From: Microcoleus vaginatus HSN003
GTDB lineage: Bacteria > Cyanobacteriota > Cyanobacteriia > Cyanobacteriales > Microcoleaceae
Assembly (NCBI RefSeq): GCF_022701255.1
Contig: NZ_CP031705.1
Coordinates: forward strand, 1,873,501 to 1,937,500
Reading direction: 5' to 3'
DNA: 64,000 bases
A program made the translations under genes and the position numbers. The notes beneath the pieces are model-generated. The model ran no database searches, was not told the DNA's origin, and saw only the letters and a program-made list of their open reading frames with translations. This document shows positions 45,771-54,787 of this stretch, piece after piece. The first letter of the stretch is position 1. Every line of letters starts with the position of its first letter.

Positions 45771-46436
45771 TTATCCCCTCCTAGAGCCAAATAAGGTTTG
45801 TCCTAGCCGTACCATAGTAGCACCTGCTTGAATTGCCAAATGATAATCTCCCGACATCCCCATCGAGAGCTGCTGCATTTGAATGGAAGGCAAGTTTTGC
45901 TGCTGGATTTTCTCAGCAAGTTCGCGGGTGCTGTTAAATAATTCTAGGATTTGCGAGTCATTTAACCCCTGTGGGGGTATTGTCATCAAACCTTGAATTT
46001 TGATATGCTGACATTTGTTGAGTTCTGGAAGGTCGGCCAGCAGTTCTGGAACGCTCCAGCCGTATTTGTCCGGGTCGGGCAACATTTTGACTTGCAGGCA
46101 GACTTGGGGAGAGCAGGACTGTTCGCCCGCCAAGCGCGAAAGTCGCTGAGCGAGTTTTAAATTGTCGAGAGAGTGAATCCACTGGAAATGCTCTAAGGCC
46201 TTGGCGGCTTTGTTGGCTTGCAAGTGGCCGATCAAGTGCCAGTTGATATCCGGCAAATCTTGCAGTTGGCTTTGTTTTTCGACAGTCTCTTGAACCTTAC
46301 TCTCGCCAAAATCCCGGATACCGGCGTCGTATGCTTCGCGGATAGCATCAGTCGGTACCTGTTTGGTAACGGCAATTAACCGCACTGATTCAGGCAAGTG
46401 TTGGCGAATGCTGTTAATTCGAGAGGCAATGGTCAT
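45771..46436 (-). CDS. pipY: PipY/YggS pyridoxal-phosphate homeostasis protein
   Basis: A 221-residue alanine-racemase-like TIM barrel that binds PLP without known catalysis. The PLP lysine is in LIAVTKQVP. Other marks are DFGESKVQE, WHLIGHLQANKAAKAL, IQGLMTIPPQG and LSMGMSGDYHLAIQAGATMVRLG. It follows pipX by 72 bases, the conserved cyanobacterial pipXY pair, in which the proteins are functionally linked to nitrogen control and PLP balance. Confidence 0.95.
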   Translation of the reverse strand: MTIASRINSIRQHLPESVRLIAVTKQVPTDAIREAYDAGIRDFGESKVQETVEKQSQLQDLPDINWHLIGHLQANKAAKALEHFQWIHSLDNLKLAQRLSRLAGEQSCSPQVCLQVKMLPDPDKYGWSVPELLADLPELNKCQHIKIQGLMTIPPQGLNDSQILELFNSTRELAEKIQQQNLPSIQMQQLSMGMSGDYHLAIQAGATMVRLGQTLFGSRRG

Positions 46437-46508
46437 GGGTGTTCAACGCTCTTGACGGGAGGGAAGGAAAATTAAGACAGTTACCAATTACCAAATTACT
46501 GATTTTCG

Positions 46509-46778
46509 TTATTGAAACGTGCGCTGGTGAATGGTCTGCAATTGGTCGTACTCCTGATATTGACCGCTGCGACGCAGGGTTCGCAGGCGAATTTCGACCA
46601 TGAGGCGAGCGTCGGAGCGACTGATTGGTTCAAATCTCAGCCCGCCAGGGCCGTTTGTCACCAAAAAAAACAGGCGCTGGGCGTATAGGGTGGTAAATAA
46701 TTCTTGGCTGTCTTCAACCTGGGATACCCTGAAGAGGAGCCCAAAGTTTGGATGATTCAGGTAAGTTTCGGTAGTCAT
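46509..46778 (-). CDS. pipX: PipX, PII-interacting coactivator of NtcA
   Basis: An 89-residue protein, the exact size of PipX. The N-terminal Tudor-like domain is NHPNFGLLFRV through QRLFFLVTNG, with SRSDARLMVEIRLRTLRRSG leading into C-terminal helices. PipX swaps between PII (GlnB) and the nitrogen regulator NtcA according to 2-oxoglutarate. Only cyanobacteria have it, which fixes the phylum of this window. Confidence 0.97.
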   Translation of the reverse strand: MTTETYLNHPNFGLLFRVSQVEDSQELFTTLYAQRLFFLVTNGPGGLRFEPISRSDARLMVEIRLRTLRRSGQYQEYDQLQTIHQRTFQ

Positions 46779-46820
46779 TCACACTCACAATCGATCAATT
46801 TTAGATTAAAGATTTAGGTT

Positions 46821-47279
46821 TTAGATTTTAGTTTCGCTCGATCGCCCGACGGCGTTGTTTGAGGGCGGGGTACAAAGGGCGATAGCCGTAGCCGTGCAAT
46901 AGTCTCCGTCGTGGCTGAGGCTCAATTGCCACTGGCAATTTCCCCAAACAGATGCTTGTGCTGCTGCGGTTCCGTGCAGTTGCACATTGGGAGCACCGTT
47001 TTCGGAGCGCCGAATTTCCACATCTGCATACCGTATTCCCCGCCATCCCGTGCCTAGAGCTTTGACAACGGCTTCTTTTGCTGCCCAGCGCCCCGCTAGT
47101 TGGTTGCAGGAAACTCGATTCATTTTACCTTTAATGCTGCTGTGTTGAGAATTTAGTTGCCCGCAATCCCTTTGTTCGGCGGGCGTGTAAACTTTTTCGA
47201 GGAAGCGATCGCCAAACCGGTCTAATGCGGCTTGTATGCGCGGAATATATACGATATCTGTCCCAAGATAGATGTTCAA
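46821..47279 (-). CDS. acpS: Holo-[acyl-carrier-protein] synthase
   Basis: A 152-residue phosphopantetheinyl transferase that activates acyl carrier protein. GTDIVYIPRIQAALDRFGDRF carries the metal-binding Asp, and RWAAKEAVVKALGTG is the second conserved motif. A low-similarity insert (CGQLNSQHSSIKGKMNRVSC) lies between the two motifs and makes it longer than the usual ~125 residues. The C-terminus LSLSHDGDYCTATAIA is standard. Confidence 0.93.
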   Translation of the reverse strand: MNIYLGTDIVYIPRIQAALDRFGDRFLEKVYTPAEQRDCGQLNSQHSSIKGKMNRVSCNQLAGRWAAKEAVVKALGTGWRGIRYADVEIRRSENGAPNVQLHGTAAAQASVWGNCQWQLSLSHDGDYCTATAIALCTPPSNNAVGRSSETKI

Positions 47280-47412
47280 GGTCTTGGTTCTCTAAATATT
47301 TATCTCCATTACTTTAGCAGGACTGTCGCGCACCAGACAAAACTTACTCAAATGTAGGCCCGTGATCCAAACCCCGCTAGAATCAGTCATTCCCAATTCT
47401 TCAATATTATTC

Positions 47413-47454
47413 AATCTAAAATCTAAAATCTAAAATCTAAAATCTAAAATCTTA
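47413..47454. repeat. AATCTAA heptamer array
   Basis: Five perfect AATCTAA units and one variant lie in tandem and end at the stop region of the EcfT gene. On the other strand this is TTAGATT, the same register as the ATTTTAG array at 7000. Confidence 0.85.
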
Positions 47455-48447
47455 ACTGTCCCAACCCCAAACCAAGCGGGCGCTCCAGAGGACGAGCAAG
47501 CAGCCGAGGGCGATCCAGTCTCGCATTTTCAATTGCAACTGGTGCCATTCTACACGGTGTCGATCGGGACTGGTGAAGCCGCGAACTTTCATGGCGCTGG
47601 CAATTTGTTCAGCTCGCAGGAGCAAGTTTTCTAACAGCCGCTCGGCTATCATCAACCACACTTGAGCTGCGCTGCGAAATCCGAGTTTTTTCCAGTTTAT
47701 CGCTCGGGTTCTGACGGATCGCACTAGATTTTGTATTTCTTCCAATACTAGGGGAATGAACCGCAAAGATAGCGTTAATGTCAGCGCTATTTCGGTGACA
47801 GGCCAGTGCAAGCGGCGCAAGGGCTCCATTAAGTTTTCAATGGCGGCGGTGATTTCTTCGCTGGCTGTGGTGAGAAGGTAGAGGTTGGTGCTGTAAATTA
47901 CTGTGAAAAATAGGGTGCTGACGTTGATAGCTAAATCTAGGGATTTGCGGGTGATTTTAATCGGGCCTTGTTTGAATAAAACGTAACGGTAGTTTGTGGG
48001 TTGGGGGAGTTGATTTGGTTTTTGGGCTTTGGGATTGGGGATTGGGGAGTTTGAGCCTAAGTTAAAAGGTTTGTACCAGGGTTTGGGCTCTTGACGAGGT
48101 GGAAGAGTTGCGGGCTGTTGGGAAAAGATTAATTCGTCGGCGGGGATGCGGGGCTGGTGTTCTGAGGGGAGTCCGTCGGGGGCGATCGCGCTGAGGCAAA
48201 ATACTAATAGGCAGAATAGCAGCAGCATTCCCATTTGCTGTTTCCACACGCGCAAGGGAATTGCTGCTGTTAGTGTCAGTACGATTAACATTCCTACTAG
48301 CATCAACCGCCAAACGGGATTGGCGAGTATTGGCGCGATCAAAAATGTCATCAACCAGGCTAGTTTGACGCGGGAGTCTAACCGGTGCAGCCAGGTTACG
48401 GGTTGTTCTAGGTAAAGTCCAATAGGGAGCGATCGCAATAAATCCAT
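47452..48447 (-). CDS. ecfT: EcfT/CbiQ-type energy-coupling factor transmembrane protein
   Basis: A 331-residue membrane protein. WLHRLDSRVKLAWLMTFLIA is the typical EcfT N-terminus. About five helices follow, with a polar insert at ~95-155 that is longer than usual. The coupling region has VTEIALTLTLSLRFIPLVLEE, then RTRAINWKKLGF and the Ala-Arg motifs AMKVRGFTSPDRH. EcfT couples ATPases to a vitamin- or metal-binding S component, neither of which is encoded here. It is 149 bases after der. Confidence 0.88.
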   Translation of the reverse strand: MDLLRSLPIGLYLEQPVTWLHRLDSRVKLAWLMTFLIAPILANPVWRLMLVGMLIVLTLTAAIPLRVWKQQMGMLLLFCLLVFCLSAIAPDGLPSEHQPRIPADELIFSQQPATLPPRQEPKPWYKPFNLGSNSPIPNPKAQKPNQLPQPTNYRYVLFKQGPIKITRKSLDLAINVSTLFFTVIYSTNLYLLTTASEEITAAIENLMEPLRRLHWPVTEIALTLTLSLRFIPLVLEEIQNLVRSVRTRAINWKKLGFRSAAQVWLMIAERLLENLLLRAEQIASAMKVRGFTSPDRHRVEWHQLQLKMRDWIALGCLLVLWSARLVWGWDS

Positions 48448-48596
48448 TTTGTCGCTTGTAGATTTTTAATAATATAAATTTATTGAACCGCGAAGACGCG
48501 AAGACGCGAAGGAAGAGAAAGAAGGAAGAGAAAAGAAAGAAACGCAATTTGCTTTGATTATTAAACTGCGTTTTTTCTTTAATCTAAAGTCTAGAA

Positions 48597-49958
48597 TTAC
48601 TTCACGCGCAGTGCTCTGTTTGTTGTGCTCATTTCGGTGGCACGAACTTTTTTGCCTCTCCAAAGTAGCCGCATTGGTGTACCGGTAAAGCCTAGATGTT
48701 TGCGGAATTGGCTTTCCATGTAGCGGCGGTAATTTTCGGTGAAGCGTTTGGGATCGTTGACAAATAGGGCGATTGTCGGTGGCTGCGATCGCACTTGAGT
48801 ACCGTAATAGATTTTGCCTTGTTTTCCTTGGCGGGTAACTGGGGCTGAGTGCCAGCTTGTGGCTTCTTCTATGACTTCGTTAATCACGGCGGTAGTGACG
48901 CGGCGCTTGTGTTCGTCGGATGCTTTGTCTACTAATTCAATGATTTTTTCAACTCGCTGTCCACTCATGGCGCTAACAAAAATCATTTCTGCCCAGTCGA
49001 GGAAATAAAGTCGGGTTCTTACTTCTCTTTCGTACTCGTAGATGGTGTCGGAGTCTTTTTCTACTGCGTCCCATTTGTTGACGACTATGATGCAGGCGCG
49101 ACCTTCTTGGCTGATGCGATCGGCTAATTTTTGGTCTTGATCCGTAACGCCGTCAATTGCGTCAATTACTAATAGTATGACGTTGGCGCGGCGGATGGCT
49201 TTGAAAGCGCGGTTGATGCCGAAAAATTCTGCACCGTATTCGACGTTTTTCTTTTTGCGAATTCCTGCTGTGTCAATCAGGCGGTAGGTTTGACCGTTGC
49301 GTTCTACTAAGGTGTCGATCGCGTCGCGGGTTGTGCCGGAAATCGGGCTGACTATGGCGCGGTTTTCTCCGAGAAATGCGTTTAACAAACTCGATTTGCC
49401 GACGTTGGGACGACCGATAATTGCTACTTTAATTTCCTCAACTTCTGGTAATACTTCTGTGGGAAGGTAAGTAATTAATTTGTCTAGCAATTCGCCGGTG
49501 CCGTTGCCGTGAATGCCGGAAATTGGGTAAGGTTCTCCAAGTCCCAATTGCCAAAAGTCGGCTGCTTGGGTGAGTCCTGTATTTTCCGATTCGCATTTGT
49601 TGACTGCGAGAATGACTGGGACTTTTTGCAGTCTCAGCCAAGATGCGATCGATTCGTCGCCGCCGGTAAGCCCGGTTTGTCCATCTACTACGAAAATGGC
49701 TGCGCTGGCTTCTGCGAGGGCCGCCATTGCTTGTTCGCGAATCAAAGGCAGAAATTCTGTTTCGTCGTCGAATACTAGCCCGCCGGTGTCTACGACTTGA
49801 TATTCCCGATCGCCCCAGTATGCTGGTCTGTAAGTGCGATCGCGCGTGATTCCTGGTTCGTCGTGGACGATCGCGTCTTGGGTGTTGGCTAAACGGTTGA
49901 CGATCGTCGATTTGCCTACATTGGGGCGTCCAATAATAGCAACTATAGGTAGAGACAT
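48597..49958 (-). CDS. der: Ribosome-assembly GTPase Der (EngA)
   Basis: A 453-residue protein with tandem GTPase domains, each with [12 protein letters not shown] or DTAG, and NKCE or NKWD motifs, and a C-terminal KH-like domain ([21 protein letters not shown]). Der binds the 50S subunit during ribosome maturation. Full length and intact; the ATG at 49958 directly opens with [17 protein letters not shown]. Confidence 0.97.
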   Translation of the reverse strand: MSLPIVAIIGRPNVGKSTIVNRLANTQDAIVHDEPGITRDRTYRPAYWGDREYQVVDTGGLVFDDETEFLPLIREQAMAALAEASAAIFVVDGQTGLTGGDESIASWLRLQKVPVILAVNKCESENTGLTQAADFWQLGLGEPYPISGIHGNGTGELLDKLITYLPTEVLPEVEEIKVAIIGRPNVGKSSLLNAFLGENRAIVSPISGTTRDAIDTLVERNGQTYRLIDTAGIRKKKNVEYGAEFFGINRAFKAIRRANVILLVIDAIDGVTDQDQKLADRISQEGRACIIVVNKWDAVEKDSDTIYEYEREVRTRLYFLDWAEMIFVSAMSGQRVEKIIELVDKASDEHKRRVTTAVINEVIEEATSWHSAPVTRQGKQGKIYYGTQVRSQPPTIALFVNDPKRFTENYRRYMESQFRKHLGFTGTPMRLLWRGKKVRATEMSTTNRALRVK

Positions 49959-50150
49959 AAAAGTAGCAGCAATTAGGCTGCGCCGTAATTTTGAGGTTTA
50001 GCCTTTTATTGTAAGCGAAACTGGCTGGGATTGTATGCGATCGGGCTGCATCGTGTATTATAGGCCCTCCGGGGCTCTGCGGCCCGCGCCACGAACTCAT
50101 GGCGAGCTCCGGAAACGAGATAAAGTACGATCGGGCTGTTAATTTGGATT

Positions 50151-50167
50151 ACCAGGCAGAGCCTGGT
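50151..50167. repeat. ACCAGGC-AGA-GCCTGGT palindrome
   Basis: A perfect 7-bp stem with a 3-base loop, followed by AACGAG. This is the core of a palindromic repeat common in cyanobacteria. A degenerate relative is at ~56390-56500 (CTCTGTC...GGGAACGA). Confidence 0.75.
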
Positions 50168-50207
50168 AACGAGAAATGCTTGCTGCACATTCTCTAAAAA
50201 TTGCTAA

Positions 50208-51416
50208 ATGGAACGACTTATTTCTGTATTCGGGTTAGCTGTTTTTGTCGGTTTGTCCTACGCCTTTTCAGTCGATCGGCGCGCTGTCAAGTGGCCGCCC
50301 ATATTGTGGGGAATTGCCTTACAGCTAATTTTTGCTATTTTGATTCTCAAAACTGCTCCTGGTTTGGCTGTCTTTAAATTTTTGGGAGATTTGGTGACGC
50401 AGTTTCTCAATTTTTCTGATGTGGGGGCAAAGTTTATATTTGGAGACAATTTTGCCGAACACTTTATCGCTTTTAAAGTGCTGCCCACTATCATTTTTTT
50501 CTCTTCGTTTATTACCCTACTTTATCACTACGGCATTTTGCAGCGAGTTGTGCAAGCAGTGGCCTGGTTGATGATGAAAACCATGAAAACTTCGGGCGCA
50601 GAAACGCTTTCTTGTGCTGGGAATATCTTTATCGGGCAAACGGAAGCTCCTTTGTTAATTAAACCTTATTTGGCGGCGATGACGCTTTCGGAACTCCATG
50701 CTGTCATGACGGGAGGATTTGCCACAATTGCCGGCGGAGTCATGGCAGCTTATATTTCTTTTGGAGTACCAGCTCAACATTTAATTGGGGCGTCGGTGAT
50801 GTCTGCACCAGCAGCTTTGGCTATTTCTAAATTGCTGTACCCAGAAACTGAAAAGTCCCTGACTGCTGGGGAGGTGGAGGTGAAGGTGGAAAAAATTTAT
50901 GCTAATGCGGTGGATGCGGCGGCTTCGGGTGCTAGCGACGGGTTGAAGTTGGCGGCGAATGTGGCCGCTATGCTGATTGCTTTTTTGGGTTTGTTGGCTT
51001 TTTTTAATGCGCTTTTGGGGTGGTTTGGAGGGCTAATTAGTTTGCCTCAGTTGTCGCTAGAATTAATTTTAGCTTATTTGATGGCTCCGGTTGCTTGGCT
51101 GATGGGGGTGCCTTGGGCTGATTGTGCAGAGGTGGGGATTGTTTTGGGGAAAAAAACGATTTTGAATGAGTTTGTTGCTTATTTAGATTTGATGGAATTG
51201 GTGAAACAACAGGCGATTTCTGAACGATCGCAAATTATCTCGACTTATGCTTTGTGCGGGTTTTCTAACATTGGTTCGATCGGGATTCAGATTGGGGGAA
51301 TTGGCGCGATGGCTCCGGAGCGGCAAGGCGATTTGGCGAGGTTGGGCGTGAGGGCGATGATTGCTGGCTCTTTGGCTTGTTTTATGACTGCTTGTATCGC
51401 GGGGATGCTAATTTGA
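50208..51416 (+). CDS. nupC: Concentrative nucleoside transporter (NupC/CNT family)
   Basis: A 402-residue membrane protein with 8-10 helices that imports nucleosides with H+ or Na+. CNT marks are GNIFIGQTEAPLLIKPYL, MTGGFATIAGGVMAAYISFG, LGKKTILNEFVAYLDL and YALCGFSNIGSIGIQIGGIG. It is a single gene, divergent from der, with its own leader that carries a palindromic repeat. Confidence 0.95.
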   Translation: MERLISVFGLAVFVGLSYAFSVDRRAVKWPPILWGIALQLIFAILILKTAPGLAVFKFLGDLVTQFLNFSDVGAKFIFGDNFAEHFIAFKVLPTIIFFSSFITLLYHYGILQRVVQAVAWLMMKTMKTSGAETLSCAGNIFIGQTEAPLLIKPYLAAMTLSELHAVMTGGFATIAGGVMAAYISFGVPAQHLIGASVMSAPAALAISKLLYPETEKSLTAGEVEVKVEKIYANAVDAAASGASDGLKLAANVAAMLIAFLGLLAFFNALLGWFGGLISLPQLSLELILAYLMAPVAWLMGVPWADCAEVGIVLGKKTILNEFVAYLDLMELVKQQAISERSQIISTYALCGFSNIGSIGIQIGGIGAMAPERQGDLARLGVRAMIAGSLACFMTACIAGMLI

Positions 51417-51682
51417 AAGTTTTGAGTTGTTGGTTAAGCTTTGCGGTGCTTATGGCGCACTTTACATTAACTCCAGTAAATGTTATTAAATAAAAGTTAA
51501 AAAACCCACACAATTATTTGATGGGTGGTATTGCTTTGATGATGGGCGAGGCAGGACATGGAATTTTAGCGATCGGCTATTATTGAAAATAAGCAGGAGT
51601 TTAGTTTTTGACGAAAGCTTAAAACAGCAGCTTAAAAATGGAAACTAAATTTCCCTCAAATCTCAACACATTAGGTGGTAAT

Positions 51683-52225
51683 ATGGCTGTTCTGCAACTA
51701 GAAGACGGTAGAACATATACGGATATCCGGGCGATCGCGAGTCAACTGGCCGTTTTAAATATTGAGATCGATTCTCTGCCCCCAAACAAAAATCCGGCGT
51801 TTCAAGAACTTCTCGTTCAAGACATTCTCAATGTTACACAAAAACAGCAGATTCTCGCAGCATTTAATAGCGAGTTTGAACAGTTTAAGCGCGTCAGCGG
51901 ATATCGGTGGTGCGACTTAAAAGTGCTGCATCCAGGTTCGCAGCAGATTTACGCGCTGATGACTCAAAGCCATCGCACTCACACCCACACAGATGCAGAA
52001 GTTCTTCACATTTTAGCTGGGGAATGCGTTTTTGGGTTTGTGTATTCTAACGGCTCTCAGGTACAATTAATGCTGCAAGCTGAAGAATACATTAAAGTGC
52101 CTGCCAATACCGAACATTGGTTTTATCTCACTCCGTCGCTGTACTTGAAAGCCTTGCAGTATTACACCAGTGCTCAAGGCTGGGTTCCTCAGTATACTAA
52201 TCGGCAGTTAAAAATTAAAAATTAA
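51683..52225 (+). CDS. mtnD: Acireductone dioxygenase-like cupin
   Basis: A 180-residue cupin from ATG 51683, which has AGGTGG at a good distance and gives the family length; a frame from 51638 would add 15 residues and has no ribosome site. The metal ligands of ARD are all there: H-T-H-T-D-A-E in SHRTHTHTDAEVLHI (two His, one Glu) and the final His in PANTEHWFYL. ARD opens acireductone in the methionine salvage pathway. Other salvage genes are not in the window. The next gene, a methyltransferase, follows by 43 bases. Confidence 0.85.
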   Translation: MAVLQLEDGRTYTDIRAIASQLAVLNIEIDSLPPNKNPAFQELLVQDILNVTQKQQILAAFNSEFEQFKRVSGYRWCDLKVLHPGSQQIYALMTQSHRTHTHTDAEVLHILAGECVFGFVYSNGSQVQLMLQAEEYIKVPANTEHWFYLTPSLYLKALQYYTSAQGWVPQYTNRQLKIKN

Positions 52226-52268
52226 GAGTCAGAAGAAGAGGGGAAATTTGTAGAGGAGGAAGAAGAAG

Positions 52269-52868
52269 ATGCAACAGGATTGGGTGACTTACTATCAAGC
52301 GGTGGAAGGTCGCCCGCCGCATGAAACTTTGCTGAAAGCCTTGTCAATTTTTGACACGGAACCGTTGCTCGATCGTCCTCGATTCGCTGTAGATTTAGGC
52401 TGTGGCGATGGACGAGATACGGTGGAACTCCTGCGTCGAGGCTGGCGGGTTTTAGCGATTGACAGGGAACAAAATGCCTTCGATCGCCTGCTGGCTCGTC
52501 CGATTCAACGCGATCTGCTGCAAACTCAATTGATGCGTTTTGAAACCTTAACTTTGCCTCAATCGATCGATCTAATCAATGCCAGTTTTTGCCTTCCTTT
52601 TTGTCAGCCCGCCGATTTCCCCCATCTTTGGGAAACCATCGTGACATCGCTAAATCCAGGAGGATATTTCTGCGGTCAATTTTTTGGCGATCGCGACTCA
52701 TGGACTGTTTATCCCGATCGCACTCATCATACTCGCGAACAAATTCAAGTGCTGCTAAAGTCATTTGAGATTGAGTGGTTTGACGAAGAAGAACATCCTG
52801 GAGTAACGGCGCTAGGCACGGAAAAACACTGGCATATTTTTCACATTGTTGCTCGTAAGAGAGATTAA
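52269..52868 (+). CDS. Class I SAM-dependent methyltransferase
   Basis: A 199-residue protein. Motif I FAVDLGCGDGRDTVELLRRG binds S-adenosylmethionine. VLAIDREQNAFDRLL is motif II, and LNPGGYFCGQFFGDRDSW is the post-core strand. The family includes TehB-like and unassigned methyltransferases; the substrate cannot be told. Its GGAGGAAGAAG ribosome site is strong. It probably shares a transcript with the ARD-like gene and ends at a hairpin. Confidence 0.85.
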   Translation: MQQDWVTYYQAVEGRPPHETLLKALSIFDTEPLLDRPRFAVDLGCGDGRDTVELLRRGWRVLAIDREQNAFDRLLARPIQRDLLQTQLMRFETLTLPQSIDLINASFCLPFCQPADFPHLWETIVTSLNPGGYFCGQFFGDRDSWTVYPDRTHHTREQIQVLLKSFEIEWFDEEEHPGVTALGTEKHWHIFHIVARKRD

Positions 52869-52875
52869 TATATAT

Positions 52876-52904
52876 AGTGCCGACTGCTTAACGAAGTCGG
52901 CACT
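52876..52904. terminator. Hairpin after the methyltransferase gene
   Basis: AGTGCCGACT and AGTCGGCACT form a perfect 10-bp stem with a 9-base loop, eight bases after the stop. The following CTCTTG is not a strong T-run, so it may also be a palindromic repeat. Confidence 0.6.
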
Positions 52905-52988
52905 CTCTTGAAGTCGGAGTTCTGGAAAAGTTGCAGATGGTTTTTACTGAATTTTTCGGAATTTACCGTTAAATTAGCTTCCTAATTG

Positions 52989-53092
52989 CTAAGGAATGAA
53001 AAATAAATAAGGTGACTAATAGAGCAATAGTTTACCTTGGAGCAAGGCTTCTGGGGTTTAATTGTGCAAGTTATTGATTTTTCATTCCTTAG
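52989..53092. repeat. 16-bp perfect inverted repeat enclosing 72 bp
   Basis: CTAAGGAATGAAAAAT (52989-53004) and its exact complement ATTTTTCATTCCTTAG (53077-53092) can extend by six more pairs with one mismatch. The intervening DNA has no ORF. The block has the form of a small non-autonomous mobile element or a structured RNA between the methyltransferase and CBS-HEPN genes. Confidence 0.7.
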
Positions 53093-53124
53093 TCTCGAAC
53101 CTTTCTGATTTTTTAAATGCTTTC

Positions 53125-53991
53125 TCATTCAGCGGGTGTAGTCATTTCGATTTCTTCGCAACGCTGCAAAAGCGCTTCTATTTCCTGAGCCAAAAAAATT
53201 ACTTCCGGCCAAGAAGAACCGTTAATTAAATCTTGAGCGTGAGCTAATTTGTTTCTCAATGCTTCTGCTGACTTTAAAAAACGCTCCCCGTAGCGTTTGG
53301 ATTTGAGGCCCAGCCGATCGACTATTTCAGCAGAAGTCAGGATTAAATCTCGCTTGTCGCAGAATTGCAGGTAATCGATTAAGTCAATTGCTTCATTTCG
53401 CGATCGCCCCAATTCCCACAGGTGTTTTGCCGCTAAGATGCGATCGCCCTTAAGCAATTTCTGCCAAGAATCTTGGGGAAAGTAAATCCGCACGATCCGC
53501 AATAAATTCATTTCGAGAAGCGTCACCAATCCAAACAGCAGCATCCGCACCGGTGCTTTTTGCAAATCGCCGCAGGTAACGATACCGTTGATCCTGTTGC
53601 TTTCCAATACAAATAATCTCGGTTTTTCTCGCAGCAGCGGCAGCAATTCCATCAAAGGAGTGGCGGCGGCGATTAATTGTGAGGGGTGAAAAATTTGCTG
53701 GTAGTCGCTGCACTTGCCTGTCATTAATTGCGATCGTTCTACATAGCCGCAAACCGTGCCATTTTCTTCGATACCGAGCACGTCAAAATCCCGGGCCTCC
53801 ATCCACGATCGCAATTTGGCTGCGTCTTCGCAAGCGGGGACAGATTCCAGCGGTTCCGCGAGGTATTTAACTGTAATGCTGTCTTTGAATAAATCCCGCA
53901 AGTCGGCGGAGCTTGATTTTAAATGTTTCATGTCCGGTAATTTCATGGATCGTTGCTGCAAGTAGAGACGCGGCATTACCGTGGGAAGCAT
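53125..53991 (-). CDS. CBS-domain protein with HEPN-like C-terminus
   Basis: A 288-residue soluble protein. Residues ~38-148 fit a CBS pair (ITVKYLAEPLESVPACEDAA, DFDVLGIEENGTVCGYVERS, PRLFVLESNRINGIVTCGDL), a fold that usually senses adenosine nucleotides. The C-terminal ~140 residues are helical and carry R246-NKLA-H251, an Rx4H motif typical of HEPN ribonucleases, after a conserved cluster GERFLKSAEALRNKLAHAQD. A start at Met16 (53946) is also possible. An RNA-cleaving or nucleotide-responsive role is inferred. No antitoxin-like partner is adjacent. Confidence 0.7.
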   Translation of the reverse strand: MLPTVMPRLYLQQRSMKLPDMKHLKSSSADLRDLFKDSITVKYLAEPLESVPACEDAAKLRSWMEARDFDVLGIEENGTVCGYVERSQLMTGKCSDYQQIFHPSQLIAAATPLMELLPLLREKPRLFVLESNRINGIVTCGDLQKAPVRMLLFGLVTLLEMNLLRIVRIYFPQDSWQKLLKGDRILAAKHLWELGRSRNEAIDLIDYLQFCDKRDLILTSAEIVDRLGLKSKRYGERFLKSAEALRNKLAHAQDLINGSSWPEVIFLAQEIEALLQRCEEIEMTTPAE

Positions 53992-54101
53992 CTCAGTTTT
54001 GTAACAAGTATTTTTTAGGAGTGGGAGGCGGACGATCGCGCACGGATAGTAAAAGCAAAACTGAGATGCTCGCTTACCCTGTCCCTACAGATTTCATGAT
54101 A

Positions 54102-54575
54102 TTAGTTACTGGCTAACTCCGGGCAATAATGGTTGGCGGCAAGAGTGGTAATAATATCGGCATCCGCCAGAAAACTTTCTTTGGCACTTGGATTTTCGAT
54201 ACTTGTAGCTTGCCCGATCGCTCTTAATTTAAATTCCGGCAGAGAAATTCCACATTTTGCTTCCGCACACATTCTTTTAGCGGCCGCAATTTTTTGACCA
54301 GGCGCCCTTTGGATTGCTTGCAATAAATTATCCGTTGCTTCGGGAGAGTAGCTTTTTGCTAAGCGTTTGTAGTCTTCCAGAAATTTCCCATCGTTTCCTG
54401 TCAGCTTAATGTCGGGTTCTTGAGGCGAACACAACAAATTTAAGTTAATTACTTCTCCCACTGAATTAACAAGAAAACATCCTTCGCGTTCTTGGGCGAT
54501 CGCGCTTTGGTTGCTGGGTACAAATTGTATAATAAGGGCAGACAGAACAGCAGTTAAACGCGAGTATTTTAGCAT
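54102..54575 (-). CDS. Exported protein of unknown function
   Basis: A 157-residue protein with a signal peptide (TAVLSALIIQFVPSNQSAIAQ, cleavage after AIAQ). The mature part has four Cys (GCFLV, NLLCS, KRMCAEAKCG) and a helical region (LEDYKRLAKSYSPEATDNLL), ending ANHYCPELASN; this C-terminal pattern recalls short DUF732-like exported proteins. Probably periplasmic with disulfides. No partner is visible. Confidence 0.6.
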   Translation of the reverse strand: MLKYSRLTAVLSALIIQFVPSNQSAIAQEREGCFLVNSVGEVINLNLLCSPQEPDIKLTGNDGKFLEDYKRLAKSYSPEATDNLLQAIQRAPGQKIAAAKRMCAEAKCGISLPEFKLRAIGQATSIENPSAKESFLADADIITTLAANHYCPELASN

Positions 54576-54787
54576 GGGAATTACGTGATATATTTGGAAT
54601 TTTTAACCGCCGAATGCGGAGCAATGCGGTATTCTTGAGTTAGAGCGTGTCCGGTCAATTAACCGACGAAATACTTGGAAACGCTACTTTCACCAACACT
54701 CTATAATTTCTACTAAAAATCGGTCTACATAAACCAGCCCCGACTAAGCGAAAAGAAATCATTGCAGGAAAATCAACCGACATAATA

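Noticed and set aside
53125..53991. Plain CBS-domain regulator with no enzymatic part
   Set aside because: The helical C-terminal 140 residues with RNKLAH are too specific to ignore, so the HEPN-like reading was kept with moderate confidence.
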